From an uncultured Eubacterium sp. (GTDB taxonomy: Bacteria; Bacillota; Clostridia; Lachnospirales; Lachnospiraceae): a stretch of 49,936 bases of DNA. The DNA lies in contig CANDMI010000021.1 in NCBI GenBank assembly GCA_947385775.1, positions 1 through 49,936 on the forward strand, written 5' to 3'. Shown piece by piece: positions 42,325 through 49,936 of this stretch. Position numbers and translations under genes: made by a program. Positions within the stretch are counted from its first letter, which is position 1. Each line of letters starts with the position of its first letter. The notes below the pieces were generated by a model. It was not told the origin of the DNA and did no database searches. It saw only the letters and a list, made by a program, of their open reading frames with translations.

Positions 42325-42507
42325 ATGACAGAAAAAGAAATGCTGAAAATATCTGTGGAAGAATTTTCAAGGGTCCAAGACTATATGGTGGATACGGATA
42401 AGGAGTCGGCGGCATACAAAAAAATGAAACGACGTTATACGGAATTAAAAGTAATACTAACGGTGTCAGGGATTAATCTTACAGATTTAGACATCATTAA
42501 AGAATAA
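42325..42507 (+). CDS. Small protein of unknown function (60 residues)
   Basis: The frame from ATG 42325 has AGGTGA just upstream, its own promoter and a terminator after it, so it is a real monocistronic gene. The peptide is charged and helical (MTEKEMLKISVEEFSRVQDY, then ESAAYKKMKRRYTELKVILT, ending LTDLDIIKE), with no membrane segment, Cys motif or recognised domain. ATG 42307 is in frame but lacks a ribosome binding site. Small cytosolic proteins of this kind are common in Lachnospiraceae. I cannot assign a function. Confidence 0.7.
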   Translation: MTEKEMLKISVEEFSRVQDYMVDTDKESAAYKKMKRRYTELKVILTVSGINLTDLDIIKE

Positions 42508-42525
42508 AGACGAGTTGCTATAATG

Positions 42526-42576
42526 AAACCTCCAGACTGAGTTATGTTATTTTACATCGGTTTGGAGGTTTTTTTA
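42526..42576 (+). terminator. Terminator after the small protein gene
   Basis: AAACCTCCA (42526-42534) pairs with TGGAGGTTT (42563-42571), followed by T residues to 42575. The loop is long (28 nt), so strength is moderate. Confidence 0.65.
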
Positions 42577-42715
42577 TCTGTAACTTCATTCGTAATATTC
42601 TTTTTAACTTCTTTTTATTTTTCCATCTCTGTTTCTCCATTAGTAATACCTTTGTAAGTTTCCGTTAAAAGAAAAGTAAGCAATGAAAAAAATTTTATAT
42701 CGTAGAAAATATAAC

Positions 42716-42752
42716 AAAAGGCATTTGCTGATCGGGGCAAATGCCTTTTTTG
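42716..42752. terminator. Bidirectional terminator upstream of the sensor kinase
   Basis: AAAAGGCATTTGC (42716-42728) pairs with GCAAATGCCTTTT (42737-42749) around an 8-nt loop, with a T run on one side and an A run on the other. The stretch 42577-42715 holds no other recognised feature. Confidence 0.75.
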
Positions 42753-42805
42753 TGAAAAAAAGTCTGATTATGTGAAAAACGGGTAAATTTTCCGTTGAAA
42801 ATATT

Positions 42806-42814
42806 TGGTATAAT
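42806..42814 (+). promoter_or_regulatory. Extended -10 promoter of the sensor kinase gene
   Basis: TGGTATAAT (42806-42814) is a full extended -10 element 76 bp before the TTG start. No good -35 is present at 17 bp, which is usual for extended -10 promoters. Confidence 0.5.
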
Positions 42815-42889
42815 ACAAAAAGGATCGACCAATATTCTGGCAGCATACAGGATCGCAAACGAAACAGGATTTATGGGAAGGGAGGTATT

Positions 42890-45800
42890 TTGAGAAAAAT
42901 ACGTACGCTTAGAAACATAATCAGCCGTTATATGCGCATCGTCACTCTTTTGCTGGTAGTTCTTTTTTTGGTGGGCATTTTTTACTTTCAAGTGGTGAAC
43001 GAACGGCGCCAGGCATACATCAGCGCCATGGAGACTTTCTGCCAGATCGAACAGGTTTTGGGGGAAAATAAGGAGGAGTTAGCCGATATCAAACAGGAAT
43101 ATCGAAAAACCTGCCTGCACAATGCGGAGGCCATTGCTTATATTATAGAAGACAATCCTTCCGTTTTAGACAGTGTGGAGGAGCTAAAGAAGATCGCCAC
43201 AATGATAGAAGTCGATGAAATCCATATCTTTGACAAGACAGGGCGTATTTTTTCCGGGACCCATCCGTTATATTACGACTTTACTTTTGACTCAGGGGAT
43301 CAGATGAGTTTTTTTAAGCCTATGCTGGAGGATAAATCCTTAAGCCTTGTACAGGATATCACGCCGAATACGGCGGAAAAAAAGATGATGCAGTATTCCG
43401 CCCTGTGGAGCCATGACGGGAAGTTTATCGTACAGGTCGGAATGGAGCCTGTCAACGTTATGAAGGTTACGGAAAAAAATGAGCTGTCTTATATCTTTTC
43501 CCTTTTGCGGGTCAATTCCGACGCAAATTACTATGCCATTTCAAAAGAGGACGGGAGCGTCGTAGGTTCTACCGACTTGTCCTGTGTGGAAAAGAACAGT
43601 TCGGAAATAGGGCTGGGACTGGAAACGGTTGAGGTGGACGGCGACGGCTTTATTGCAAATGTAAAGGGCGTAAAATCTTACTGCGTTTTTATGAAATCCG
43701 GTGAAAACTATATCGGGCGAGCTCTGCCCTTTGGAGATCTGTACAGGCGGGTGCCGTCTACGATGGGATGGATCGCGTTTTGCCTGATCGCCGCCGCGGT
43801 GATTTTATATTATGTGGTCACCTGCTATATGAACAAGTACGTGGTGGAAGGCATTCACAGCATCAATGAAAAGCTGAACCTCATTTCCCAGGGAAACCTG
43901 GACGAGATCGTGGATGTGCAAAGCAGCGCCGAGCTTGCGGAGCTTAGTCGTTATATCAACCAGATGAAAATGAGCATATTAGATAATCGCCGCAAGATTA
44001 CCTATATCATCGGAAAGACCAAGATGCCGATTGGCGTGTATGAATACAATCATTATATGAAAAGGGTGAGCATAAGCGAACACGTTCCGGAAATCCTTGC
44101 GCTGGAAAATGGGGAATGCGAGCGATTTTCCGAGGATTATCGGGTTTTCCAGGAATTTATCATCGATCTGCGCAAAAATATCGTTGCGGATGAATCCTGC
44201 GTGTATTCCTGTAGGGAGCGCTACGTTAAGTTAGAGGAGGTGGAGCACAACGGAGATGTGTTCGGCGTGATCATCGATGTGACCGAGGAAATCGAAAAGC
44301 GTAAAAAAATAGAAGATGAACGGGAGGCGAAAACCCGATTCCTGTCGAATATGTCTCATGAGATCCGAACGCCGATCAACGCGGTGCTTGGCATGAACGA
44401 GATGATACTGCGGGAAGCTAAGGACAGCCAGATTTTAACCTATGCGGCGAATATCAAAAGCTCCGGGAAAATGCTGCTGTTTTTGATCAATGACATTTTG
44501 GATATTTCAAAGATTGAATCTGGAAAAATGGAGATCCTTCCGGTAGAGTATAAAATGTCGGCATTGATCATGGATTTATGGAATGTCATTTATCTGCGGG
44601 CTAAAGAAAAAAAGCTGACTTTTGCCGTGGAATTGGATGAAACGCTTCCAAGCGTGCTGTATGGCGACGACGTGCGTATGAAGCAGATAGTGACAAACCT
44701 TTTGACAAACGCGGTAAAGTACACGCCGCAGGGCAGCGTCAGGCTTCGGATCGCCTATGAGCGGCAAAAGGAAGGGGAAGCGCTGTTAAAAATATCCGTG
44801 CAGGATACTGGCGTTGGGATACGGGAAGAGGATATGGGCAAGCTTTTTGAAAGCTTCCAGCGTATAGATGAGGAAAAAAACAGGAACATCGAAGGAACGG
44901 GGCTTGGCATGAATATTACGATGTCTCTGCTAAAGATGATGGGCGGCGATATGAAGGTGGAAAGCGAATATCAAAAAGGCTCCACTTTTACCGTGATCAT
45001 ACCGCAAAAGATCGTAAGCGACGAGCCTTCCGGAAGCTTTGAGGAAATCCGGGAGAAAAACACCCGGTATAATGGCGGAAAGCAAAGCAGCTTTATGGCT
45101 CCAAAAGGCCGCGTGCTCGTGGTGGATGACAATACGATGAACCTGACCGTGTTTAAGGCGTTGTTAAAGCGGACAAAATTGCAGGTTACGACGGCGGAAT
45201 CGGGAAAGCAATGCCTAAGATATGTAAAAAAGCAAAAATTCCACATAATCTTTATGGACCATATGATGCCGGAGATGGATGGCATCGAAACGCTGCATGA
45301 GATCCAAAAGCTTGCAAAGCGCGTGGATTTTCCAAATAAAAACACGCCGGTCATCGCGCTTACGGCAAACGCCGTGGCAGGCGCAAAGGAGATGTATCTT
45401 GCGGAAGGCTTTTCGGAATTTCTGACAAAGCCGATCAACTCAGAGCTTATGGAACAAAAAATCTGCAAATACCTTCCAAAGGAGCTGATCCAGGAGGTGA
45501 AAGAAACAGAGAACGGGTCCGACGCAGACGGAGCCGGGGAATATGACCGCTATTTAGGACAGGGGGTTTGCGTCAGCAATGGACTAAAGCATTCCAAAGA
45601 CGACATGGAAATCTATTTGGAGCTTGTAGGGATGTTTTTACGGGATAAAGATAAAATCAAGCAGCTGCGGCAGTATTTATCTGAGCATAATATGAAAGAT
45701 TACGGGATTCAAGCGCACGCCCTAAAAGGAAATGCGCGCACCCTTGGCGCGGATAAGCTTGCGGACGTCGCATACGAGCATGAAATGCAAAGCAAGGCGG

Positions 45801-46156
45801 GGAGCGAAGATTATGTCGCCGCGCACTGGGAGGAGCTAGAGCAAGCATGGAATGCCACGCTGGAAGCGTTCCAGGAAATTTATGAAAACCACGCCCCTGC
45901 AAAGGAGGATACGGATGATACCGTTAACGGGCAGGAGCTTTCGCTGTCCCAGGAAATGCTTGATAAAGTAGCGGAGCTTATCGATGATTTTAAAACTCAG
46001 GAAGCGGTTTTACAGATAAAGGAATGGCAAAAAAGCCCTCTTAGGCCGGATATGAAGAAACGGCTTACGGACGCTTTAGCGGCGATCGAGGATGAGTATG
46101 ACGAGGATAAGGCCATCGGGATTTTGAAAAATAATACGGAGGATGACAGATCATGA
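42890..46156 (+). CDS. Hybrid sensor histidine kinase with receiver and HPt domains
   Basis: The 1088-residue protein starts at TTG 42890 directly after GGGAGGT. A transmembrane helix (about residues 17-33) precedes an extracytoplasmic sensor region (about 35-290, Cache-like layout), a second helix (about 293-316, GWIAFCLIAAAVILYYVVTC) and a HAMP-type linker. A PAS-like stretch leads into the dimerisation domain with His490 in MSHEIRTPINAVLGMNEMIL. The ATPase domain has NLLTNAVKY (N box), DTGVGI and GTGLGM. The receiver has VLVVDDN and phospho-acceptor Asp790 in FMDHMMPEMDG. The HPt domain has His943 in QAHALKGNARTLGA. It overlaps the response regulator by four bases. The signal is unknown; regulation of the adjacent locus is only a guess. 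Confidence 0.93.
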   Translation: MRKIRTLRNIISRYMRIVTLLLVVLFLVGIFYFQVVNERRQAYISAMETFCQIEQVLGENKEELADIKQEYRKTCLHNAEAIAYIIEDNPSVLDSVEELKKIATMIEVDEIHIFDKTGRIFSGTHPLYYDFTFDSGDQMSFFKPMLEDKSLSLVQDITPNTAEKKMMQYSALWSHDGKFIVQVGMEPVNVMKVTEKNELSYIFSLLRVNSDANYYAISKEDGSVVGSTDLSCVEKNSSEIGLGLETVEVDGDGFIANVKGVKSYCVFMKSGENYIGRALPFGDLYRRVPSTMGWIAFCLIAAAVILYYVVTCYMNKYVVEGIHSINEKLNLISQGNLDEIVDVQSSAELAELSRYINQMKMSILDNRRKITYIIGKTKMPIGVYEYNHYMKRVSISEHVPEILALENGECERFSEDYRVFQEFIIDLRKNIVADESCVYSCRERYVKLEEVEHNGDVFGVIIDVTEEIEKRKKIEDEREAKTRFLSNMSHEIRTPINAVLGMNEMILREAKDSQILTYAANIKSSGKMLLFLINDILDISKIESGKMEILPVEYKMSALIMDLWNVIYLRAKEKKLTFAVELDETLPSVLYGDDVRMKQIVTNLLTNAVKYTPQGSVRLRIAYERQKEGEALLKISVQDTGVGIREEDMGKLFESFQRIDEEKNRNIEGTGLGMNITMSLLKMMGGDMKVESEYQKGSTFTVIIPQKIVSDEPSGSFEEIREKNTRYNGGKQSSFMAPKGRVLVVDDNTMNLTVFKALLKRTKLQVTTAESGKQCLRYVKKQKFHIIFMDHMMPEMDGIETLHEIQKLAKRVDFPNKNTPVIALTANAVAGAKEMYLAEGFSEFLTKPINSELMEQKICKYLPKELIQEVKETENGSDADGAGEYDRYLGQGVCVSNGLKHSKDDMEIYLELVGMFLRDKDKIKQLRQYLSEHNMKDYGIQAHALKGNARTLGADKLADVAYEHEMQSKAGSEDYVAAHWEELEQAWNATLEAFQEIYENHAPAKEDTDDTVNGQELSLSQEMLDKVAELIDDFKTQEAVLQIKEWQKSPLRPDMKKRLTDALAAIEDEYDEDKAIGILKNNTEDDRS

Positions 46157-46551
46157 CAGACAAAAAAAGTATTGTGGCTGTGGACGACAGCGGGATCATA
46201 TTAAAGATGTTAGAAAAGCTTCTTAGCGAAGAATATGCCTATATCGGCTTTTCAAAAGGAATGCGCGCCCTTAAATATTTAAAGGAAGCGCGCACGCCGG
46301 ATCTTATCATTTTAGACATCGACATGCCGATCATTGACGGCTATGAAATGCTTGAAATGATACGCAAAAAAGAGGAGCTAAAAGACGCGCCGGTTCTTTT
46401 TCTTACGTCAAATAAAGATAAGGAGCATGTCGTAAAGGCGATACAGGCTGGCGCCAACGACTATATCGTAAAGCCGATCGACGAGGAAGTGTTTATGGAT
46501 AAGGTGCGCAAATTGTTGAAGGAAGAAAAATATAGCTGGGATAATGTGTAG
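46153..46551 (+). CDS. Single-domain response regulator (CheY-like)
   Basis: The 132-residue receiver has KKSIVAVDDSGIILKMLEKL (acidic pair), phospho-acceptor Asp55 in LIILDIDMPIIDGYEML, VLFLTSN with the conserved Thr, and NDYIVKPIDEEVF with the conserved Lys. No output domain follows. GGAGGATG precedes the ATG, which overlaps the kinase stop (ATGA). It is presumably the terminal or shuttle receiver of a phosphorelay from the hybrid kinase; the downstream effector is not in the window. Confidence 0.9.
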   Translation: MTDKKSIVAVDDSGIILKMLEKLLSEEYAYIGFSKGMRALKYLKEARTPDLIILDIDMPIIDGYEMLEMIRKKEELKDAPVLFLTSNKDKEHVVKAIQAGANDYIVKPIDEEVFMDKVRKLLKEEKYSWDNV

Positions 46552-46594
46552 GTTTTTTGTAAGAAGGAGCGGTTTGCGGGATTTTCTTATAAGC

Positions 46595-46870
46595 AACCTC
46601 CCAATGCGGGAATATTATCGGCGTGACAGGAAAGAAAACAGTTTAAAGCCGCTTTTTCCTGGGTATCTGTTTGTTTATTCTGATATGGGCAGGGAGGAGC
46701 TGCATGGGTTTTTGTTAGAGCACAGAGTAAAGGTCGCTTCGTTTTTAAGAGAGCTTGGAAGATCTGACCGTGATTTGCCAAAAGAGCGGCAGATGTTTTT
46801 GGGGGAGCATAGCGTGTATTGAGCGTGGGGCAAGATAAGTCTTGCGTATGGCGTAGCTATGCCTAAAATT
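46595..46870 (+). pseudogene. loaP second copy, truncated and internally deleted
   Basis: The frame after the response regulator stop reads PMREYYRRDRKENSLKPLFP then GYLFVYSDMGREELHGFL and RVKVASFLRELG, matching residues 39-100 of LoaP. The N-terminal strand is absent and the frame closes after MFLGEHSVY. About 30 bp later LAYGVAMPK matches the last residues of LoaP (RAYGEAMPK), so the middle, including the KOW region, was deleted. It cannot work as an antiterminator. It still marks the former head of a second polysaccharide operon. Confidence 0.85.
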
Positions 46871-46913
46871 TCGTAAGGTGACAATGATTAAATAAAGCGT
46901 GGGAAAAGTATGA

Positions 46914-46945
46914 AGCGTGGGGGTTTTTATCCCTGCGCTATTTTT
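46914..46945 (+). terminator. Terminator between loaP relic and aminotransferase relic
   Basis: AGCGTGGGG (46914-46922) pairs with CCCTGCGCT (46931-46939) with two G-T pairs, then ATTTTTG. It occupies the same position as the hairpin at 5052-5077 in the intact locus. An extra copy of AAGCGTGGG lies just upstream (about 46895-46903) and could pair instead. Confidence 0.7.
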
Positions 46946-46975
46946 GTTTTTAAAATAATGAAAAGGTGTTTGAAC

Positions 46976-47590
46976 ATGACGGAGCTTGCAGCGAAATGCA
47001 TGAGGGAGGAGCCGAGATTTCGCGGCTTGAAGAAATTTCATAAAAATTTATGTTTGTCATCCCCAACTATGCATGGAGAGGAACTGGAATTTATAAACCA
47101 GGCGTTTCAGACAAATCAGATAATGAGCATAGGTGAAAATATAGACAGACTGGAGGATATCGTTTCGAAGTATGCTGGAGTCAGATATGCAGTGGCGTTA
47201 AACAGTGGGACTGCGGCTATCCATCTGGCGGTTAGGCTTGCTGCGGAAAAAATTTATGGGAGCGGCAGCGGGGTTTCCACGCCGGATGGCCTTGGAGTGG
47301 GCGGGAGCCTTTGTGGGAAAAGGGCATTCTGCCCGGCGCTTGCCCCTGCCGCGGCGGTAAAACCGATTGTCTATGAGGGCGGCGAGCCTGTTTTTATAGA
47401 CGCATCGCCGGATGATTGGGGCATGGACCCGCAGGCGCTTGAAGCTGCGTTTGAAAAATATCCGGATGTCAAGCTTGTGGTATTTGAGCATCTTTACGGA
47501 TTCCCGGGGCAGGTTGACGTGATTAAAAAAATATGTGAAAAACATGACGCGCTGCTTATTGAGGACGCGGCGGAAAGCCCGGCAGGACAA
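46976..47590 (+). pseudogene. DegT-type aminotransferase, second copy cut by ISAs1
   Basis: The start ATG 46976 corresponds to 5105 in the first copy (MTELAAKCMREEPRFRGLKK against MTELAAKCMREELRFAGLKK). The frame follows the first copy through YAVALNSGTAAIHLAVRLAA, GGEPVFIDASPDDWGMDP and LIEDAAESPAG, then changes to unrelated sequence at about 47588 where the ISAs1 remnant begins. The PLP-lysine region and everything after it are gone. Unlike the first copy it keeps the normal NSGTAA loop, so the ancestor was probably a true aminotransferase. Confidence 0.88.
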
Positions 47591-47634
47591 ACGCATGAAT
47601 GTTTATTCTCCTTATTATACTTTATTGTCAAGTC

Positions 47635-48175
47635 TTACAGACTTAATATCTGTTCCAAATACTTTCTGGCATTCATACTGATACAATAACGTTTCTTTTT
47701 CAGAGACATTTTCTTCCCCACATCAAAAAGTTTTAATATAGATAAACACCACTTGTTTATGATATTCAGATTCTGTGCCGCTGTTTTATCCAAAGTGGTG
47801 TTACTGTCCTCTTTAAATGTTACATCCAAATGCCAGTGCATTATTTCCACTGACCAGTGTTCCCTCGCTGTTCTTGCAAACAGATCTACATTTATAACCG
47901 ATACTGCTTTGCAATTCTTTAAAAACCATGCGGAAACAATATGGTTTGCTTTCTAATCCTTGGATTTGCTGCCTCTCATGGTTTTTCCGTCAATACAGAT
48001 GGTTTTTTTGAGCGCTTCCCCTTCATTGCTGTTTACAGTTTCATTCCATTTCTGATAAACATTCTGCATATATTCAGGCGCAATACTCCCCATAACCCTC
48101 TGCATTGTGTTATGTGAAGGGATGCCGTTTCCCAGTTCAATGTACTGCATGAGGAAGTCCAAACGTTCTCGTGTC
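47635..48175 (-). pseudogene. ISAs1-family transposase, internally deleted
   Basis: On the minus strand the N-terminal part (48204-47953) contains RERLDFLMQYIELGNGIPSH, NTMQRVMGSIAPEY and ICIDGKTMRGSK, the first-Asp region of ISAs1/DDE transposases. A stop follows; then fragments of the interior (NHIVSAW and AREHWSVE) lead into the C-terminal frame (47850-47635) with MHWHLDVTFKEDSNTTLDKT and ending ARKYLEQILSL. Most of the central catalytic region is deleted, so the element is dead. One end lies in the aminotransferase relic (about 47588), the other abuts the PIN-domain relic (about 48171). No clear terminal inverted repeats or target duplication were seen. Confidence 0.8.
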
Positions 48176-48472
48176 GTCTTTGCTGGCAAAGCAGAAGGAC
48201 ACACCGACGGCGATGGTTGTGGACGCGATTGCCGCAGGGAGCATTATACCTCTTTACAACCAGGAGACTTTAAAGGAATATGATGACGCGCTGCATAGAG
48301 CAAAGTTTCCTTTTTCTGAAAGTTCGATTCAAAATATGCTTTTCATGATACGGGAAATGGGGATGGAAGTAAAAGAAGCGATGGCGCATATCTGATCACA
48401 GGCAATCTAAAGCATTTTCCTAAAAGGGAATATATTGTCACGCCCGCGGAAATGATGGCGATATTAAATTAA
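48171..48472 (+). pseudogene. PIN-domain toxin-like gene, truncated
   Basis: The plus-strand frame picks up at VSSLLAKQKDTPTAMVVDAI, the position where PIN proteins normally read DTNVLVSSLL, so the first Asp-containing strand is lost at the ISAs1 junction. It continues through IIPLYNQETLKEYDDALHRA and stops at 48395. Another frame then ends DGAYLITGNLKHFPKREYIV and TPAEMMAILN (stop 48470-48472), the usual end of PIN-family putative toxins. About 20-30 residues with catalytic acids are missing between. No antitoxin gene is visible. Confidence 0.7.
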
Positions 48473-48548
48473 ATCATGCTCGGTAAATAAAAACTTTAAT
48501 ATAGAAGCAGTAAAATAAAAAATTTCGTTTATTGCTTATCTATGGTGT

Positions 48549-48604
48549 AAAGCCGGTTTCACTGATCAGACCATACAGTCTGTCTTAGTGAAACCGGCTT
48601 TTTT
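48549..48604. terminator. Strong bidirectional terminator downstream of lacI-type gene
   Basis: A perfect 15-bp stem (AAAGCCGGTTTCACT at 48549-48563, complement at 48587-48601) with a 23-nt loop, T residues on the plus side. It separates the plus-strand PIN relic from the minus-strand regulator gene and can serve both. Confidence 0.8.
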
Positions 48605-48645
48605 GCGCTTAGAAATAAACTGCCGCATTTTTGCGTCTTTTTTAT

Positions 48646-49647
48646 TTAGGCAGACACAAAACGGATGGTGGATTCTCTTGCGATAATGCGGGATTCCAGC
48701 TCATACATGCATGGCTCTGTGCCATTGTTGATCTGGTCCAGCAGGATTTCCACGGATTTTTTTCCGATCTCATCCAAAGGCTGCGCCAAAGCGGTGAGCT
48801 TGGGGCTGATTTCCTTGGCCAGCAGGGAATTGTCAAATCCGGCAATCGCGATATCCCCAGGGACGGCATAGCCTAATTCCCGAAAAGCGGTGATGGCTTC
48901 ACAGGCCGTGATGTCGTCGTTAGCCAGATATGCCTCACAGTGCAGCCCAAAATCCGTCGCGTATTGCTTTACCAGCTTATAGACCAAACTTGCGTTCATA
49001 TTTTTTGGCGCGGGGCATTCGATCACGTCGGTTAAATCAATCTGGCTTGCGGATAAATACTGCTGGAAGCCGGCGTATTTTAGGGCGGAGGTGGATTCTT
49101 TCGTAGGGCCGATATATCCGACCTTCTGAAAACCCATGTTCAGAAAGTGTTTGGCTATCTGCTGTCCGCCATTGTAATGGGAGATATATACGCTGCTGAA
49201 TCCATCCATCCGCTTGGTGATCATGACTGCCGGAACCTGTAGGCGTTGATAGGCGGGCAGGCTTTGTTTTGTAGAAACCGGAACCGCGATAATGCCGTCC
49301 ACTTTTCGCTGGCGCAGCTGGGCCAGAATATTTTTCTCTTTGTCCAGGCTGCGGTGCGTGTTGCAGATGATGATGCTGTATCCTTCATAAAATGCCTGGT
49401 TTTCTATGGATTCAATAATTTCGCTGAAAAAAGGGTAGGCGATCTCTGGGACCAGCAGGCCGATGATGTTCGTCCGGTTTCCAGCCAGGCTTTGGGCAAT
49501 AAGATTTGGCTCGTAATCCAGCTCCTTTACCCAGTGGAGCACTTTTTGCCTTGTTTCTGGCTTGACAGAGGGGTGGTTCGAAAGGACTCTGGAAACGGTG
49601 ACCCTGGAAACGCCCGCTTTGTCAGCAATGTCCTGCATACTGACCAC
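48646..49647 (-). CDS. LacI-family transcriptional regulator
   Basis: The 333-residue protein starts at GTG 49647 (minus strand) with AGGAGAG 6 nt upstream; the longer frame from 49695 has no such site. The N-terminal helix-turn-helix reads MQDIADKAGVSRVTVSRVLS, the LacI hallmark, with the hinge helix QSLAGNRTNIIGLLVP after it. The periplasmic-binding-protein-like effector domain follows (VDGIIAVPVSTKQSLPAYQR, FQKVGYIGP, AYLANDDITACEAITAFREL, AIAGFDNS). It presumably senses a sugar and controls a transporter or hydrolase outside the window. The coding sequence carries a 25-bp segment that recurs upstream of its own promoter. Confidence 0.93.
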   Translation of the reverse strand: MVSMQDIADKAGVSRVTVSRVLSNHPSVKPETRQKVLHWVKELDYEPNLIAQSLAGNRTNIIGLLVPEIAYPFFSEIIESIENQAFYEGYSIIICNTHRSLDKEKNILAQLRQRKVDGIIAVPVSTKQSLPAYQRLQVPAVMITKRMDGFSSVYISHYNGGQQIAKHFLNMGFQKVGYIGPTKESTSALKYAGFQQYLSASQIDLTDVIECPAPKNMNASLVYKLVKQYATDFGLHCEAYLANDDITACEAITAFRELGYAVPGDIAIAGFDNSLLAKEISPKLTALAQPLDEIGKKSVEILLDQINNGTEPCMYELESRIIARESTIRFVSA

Positions 49648-49679
49648 GGCAATCTCTCCTTTCTTCCTTATATGAAAAT

Positions 49680-49708
49680 ATTTTATTCCAGACATTCGCG
49701 ATTGTCAA
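49680..49708 (-). promoter_or_regulatory. Promoter of the LacI-type gene
   Basis: Minus strand TTGACA (49708-49703), 17-bp spacer, TAAAAT (49685-49680), 33 bp before the GTG start. The -35 matches consensus. Confidence 0.7.
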
Positions 49709-49713
49709 GCTGA

Positions 49714-49738
49714 AACCTGTAGGCGATGATAGGCGGGC
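49714..49738. repeat. 25-bp copy of an internal lacI segment
   Basis: The sequence at 49714-49738 equals 49234-49258 inside the LacI-type gene at 24 of 25 positions (core ACCTGTAGGCG and TGATAGGCGGGC). Same orientation, about 480 bp apart, and just upstream of the gene's -35. Confidence 0.7.
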
Positions 49739-49739
49739 T

Positions 49740-49936
49740 AGTTTGGCGTTACTTTTCACGGGGTGGGGCGCTAACGTGTAAATCATCAATAATAGAGCGT
49801 TATCCGGCAGTTTGGTTTTGGGATAATTTGAAGGTTTATGTTGCCCGGACGCTGGAAGCAAACCGGGGGCCTGTCCGGATATTCCGGCTCCGGGATGTAA
49901 GAAGCCCTAAGCATTCTGTTTATAAGTTATCGATAC
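49740..49936. other. End of window, no gene recognised
   Basis: Neither strand carries a frame I can support. There is a short GC palindrome-like stretch near 49876-49895 (CCGGATATTCCGG) of unknown role. It may be the upstream region of a gene beyond the window. Confidence 0.3.

Noticed and set aside
49246-49713. Long plus-strand frame opposite the LacI-type gene
   Set aside because: It is the antisense shadow of a clearly assigned regulator.
1-49936. CRISPR arrays, tRNA, rRNA or known riboswitches
   Set aside because: No regularly spaced repeats, cloverleaf genes or recognised aptamer folds were seen on either strand.

Overview
The window looks like a chromosomal segment of a low-to-moderate GC Firmicute, most likely a gut Lachnospiraceae/Clostridia species. 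The basis is strong AGGAGG ribosome binding sites, frequent TTG and GTG starts, consensus sigma-A promoters, a LoaP-type NusG paralogue, and relics of IS3, IS91 and ISAs1 elements. No rRNA, tRNA or CRISPR array was seen. Genus or species is not assigned.

Layout. 1-4230 is an eroded region: a partial MarR-type regulator with a clear operator, an IS3 OrfA stub, a frameshifted Rpn-like nuclease gene, and a multiply frameshifted relic that reads as an archaeo-eukaryotic primase (AEP) domain followed by reverse-transcriptase-like sequence. 4264-42135 is a long, almost entirely plus-strand surface polysaccharide locus. 42252-46551 holds a small conserved-looking protein, a hybrid sensor kinase and a single-domain response regulator. 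46595-48472 is the wreck of a second polysaccharide locus start (loaP fragment, terminator, truncated aminotransferase), cut by an ISAs1 remnant that is joined to a broken PIN-domain gene. 48646-49647 is a LacI-family regulator on the minus strand.

How the polysaccharide locus works. LoaP probably carries RNA polymerase through an intrinsic terminator between loaP and the first biosynthetic gene; the same arrangement recurs in the broken second copy. A phosphoglycosyl transferase, fused to an SDR and a glycosyltransferase in one 1041-residue chain, would place the first sugar on undecaprenyl phosphate. About six more glycosyltransferases extend it, an ABC flippase of PglK/MsbA type would export it, and a Wzy-like protein would polymerise it. 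The sugar-nucleotide genes fall into modules: (i) a 2,6-dideoxysugar branch (EvaA-like 2,3-dehydratase, Gfo/Idh/MocA 3-ketoreductase, SDR), with evaA split by one base in a run of eight G; (ii) CapE/CapF (UDP-L-6-deoxy-TalNAc branch, no CapG seen); (iii) RfbF/RfbG/RfbH (CDP-3,6-dideoxyhexose branch); (iv) an unusual block of DRE-TIM aldolase, ThDP enzyme, degenerate SDR fused to a phosphoribosyltransferase, CMP-sugar synthetase-like protein, radical SAM/SPASM protein, decayed methyltransferase and SDR; (v) a GDP-(6-deoxy)heptose-type set (Fcl-like, HddA, GMD-like, cupin, GmhA).

The best candidate for an undescribed system is module iv (29366-36705) beside the CDP-dideoxysugar genes, which I read as a possible pathway to an unusual branched or acyl-extended sugar. 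Next are the LoaP/terminator cassette present twice, the three-domain phosphoglycosyl transferase fusion, and the AEP-RT relic.
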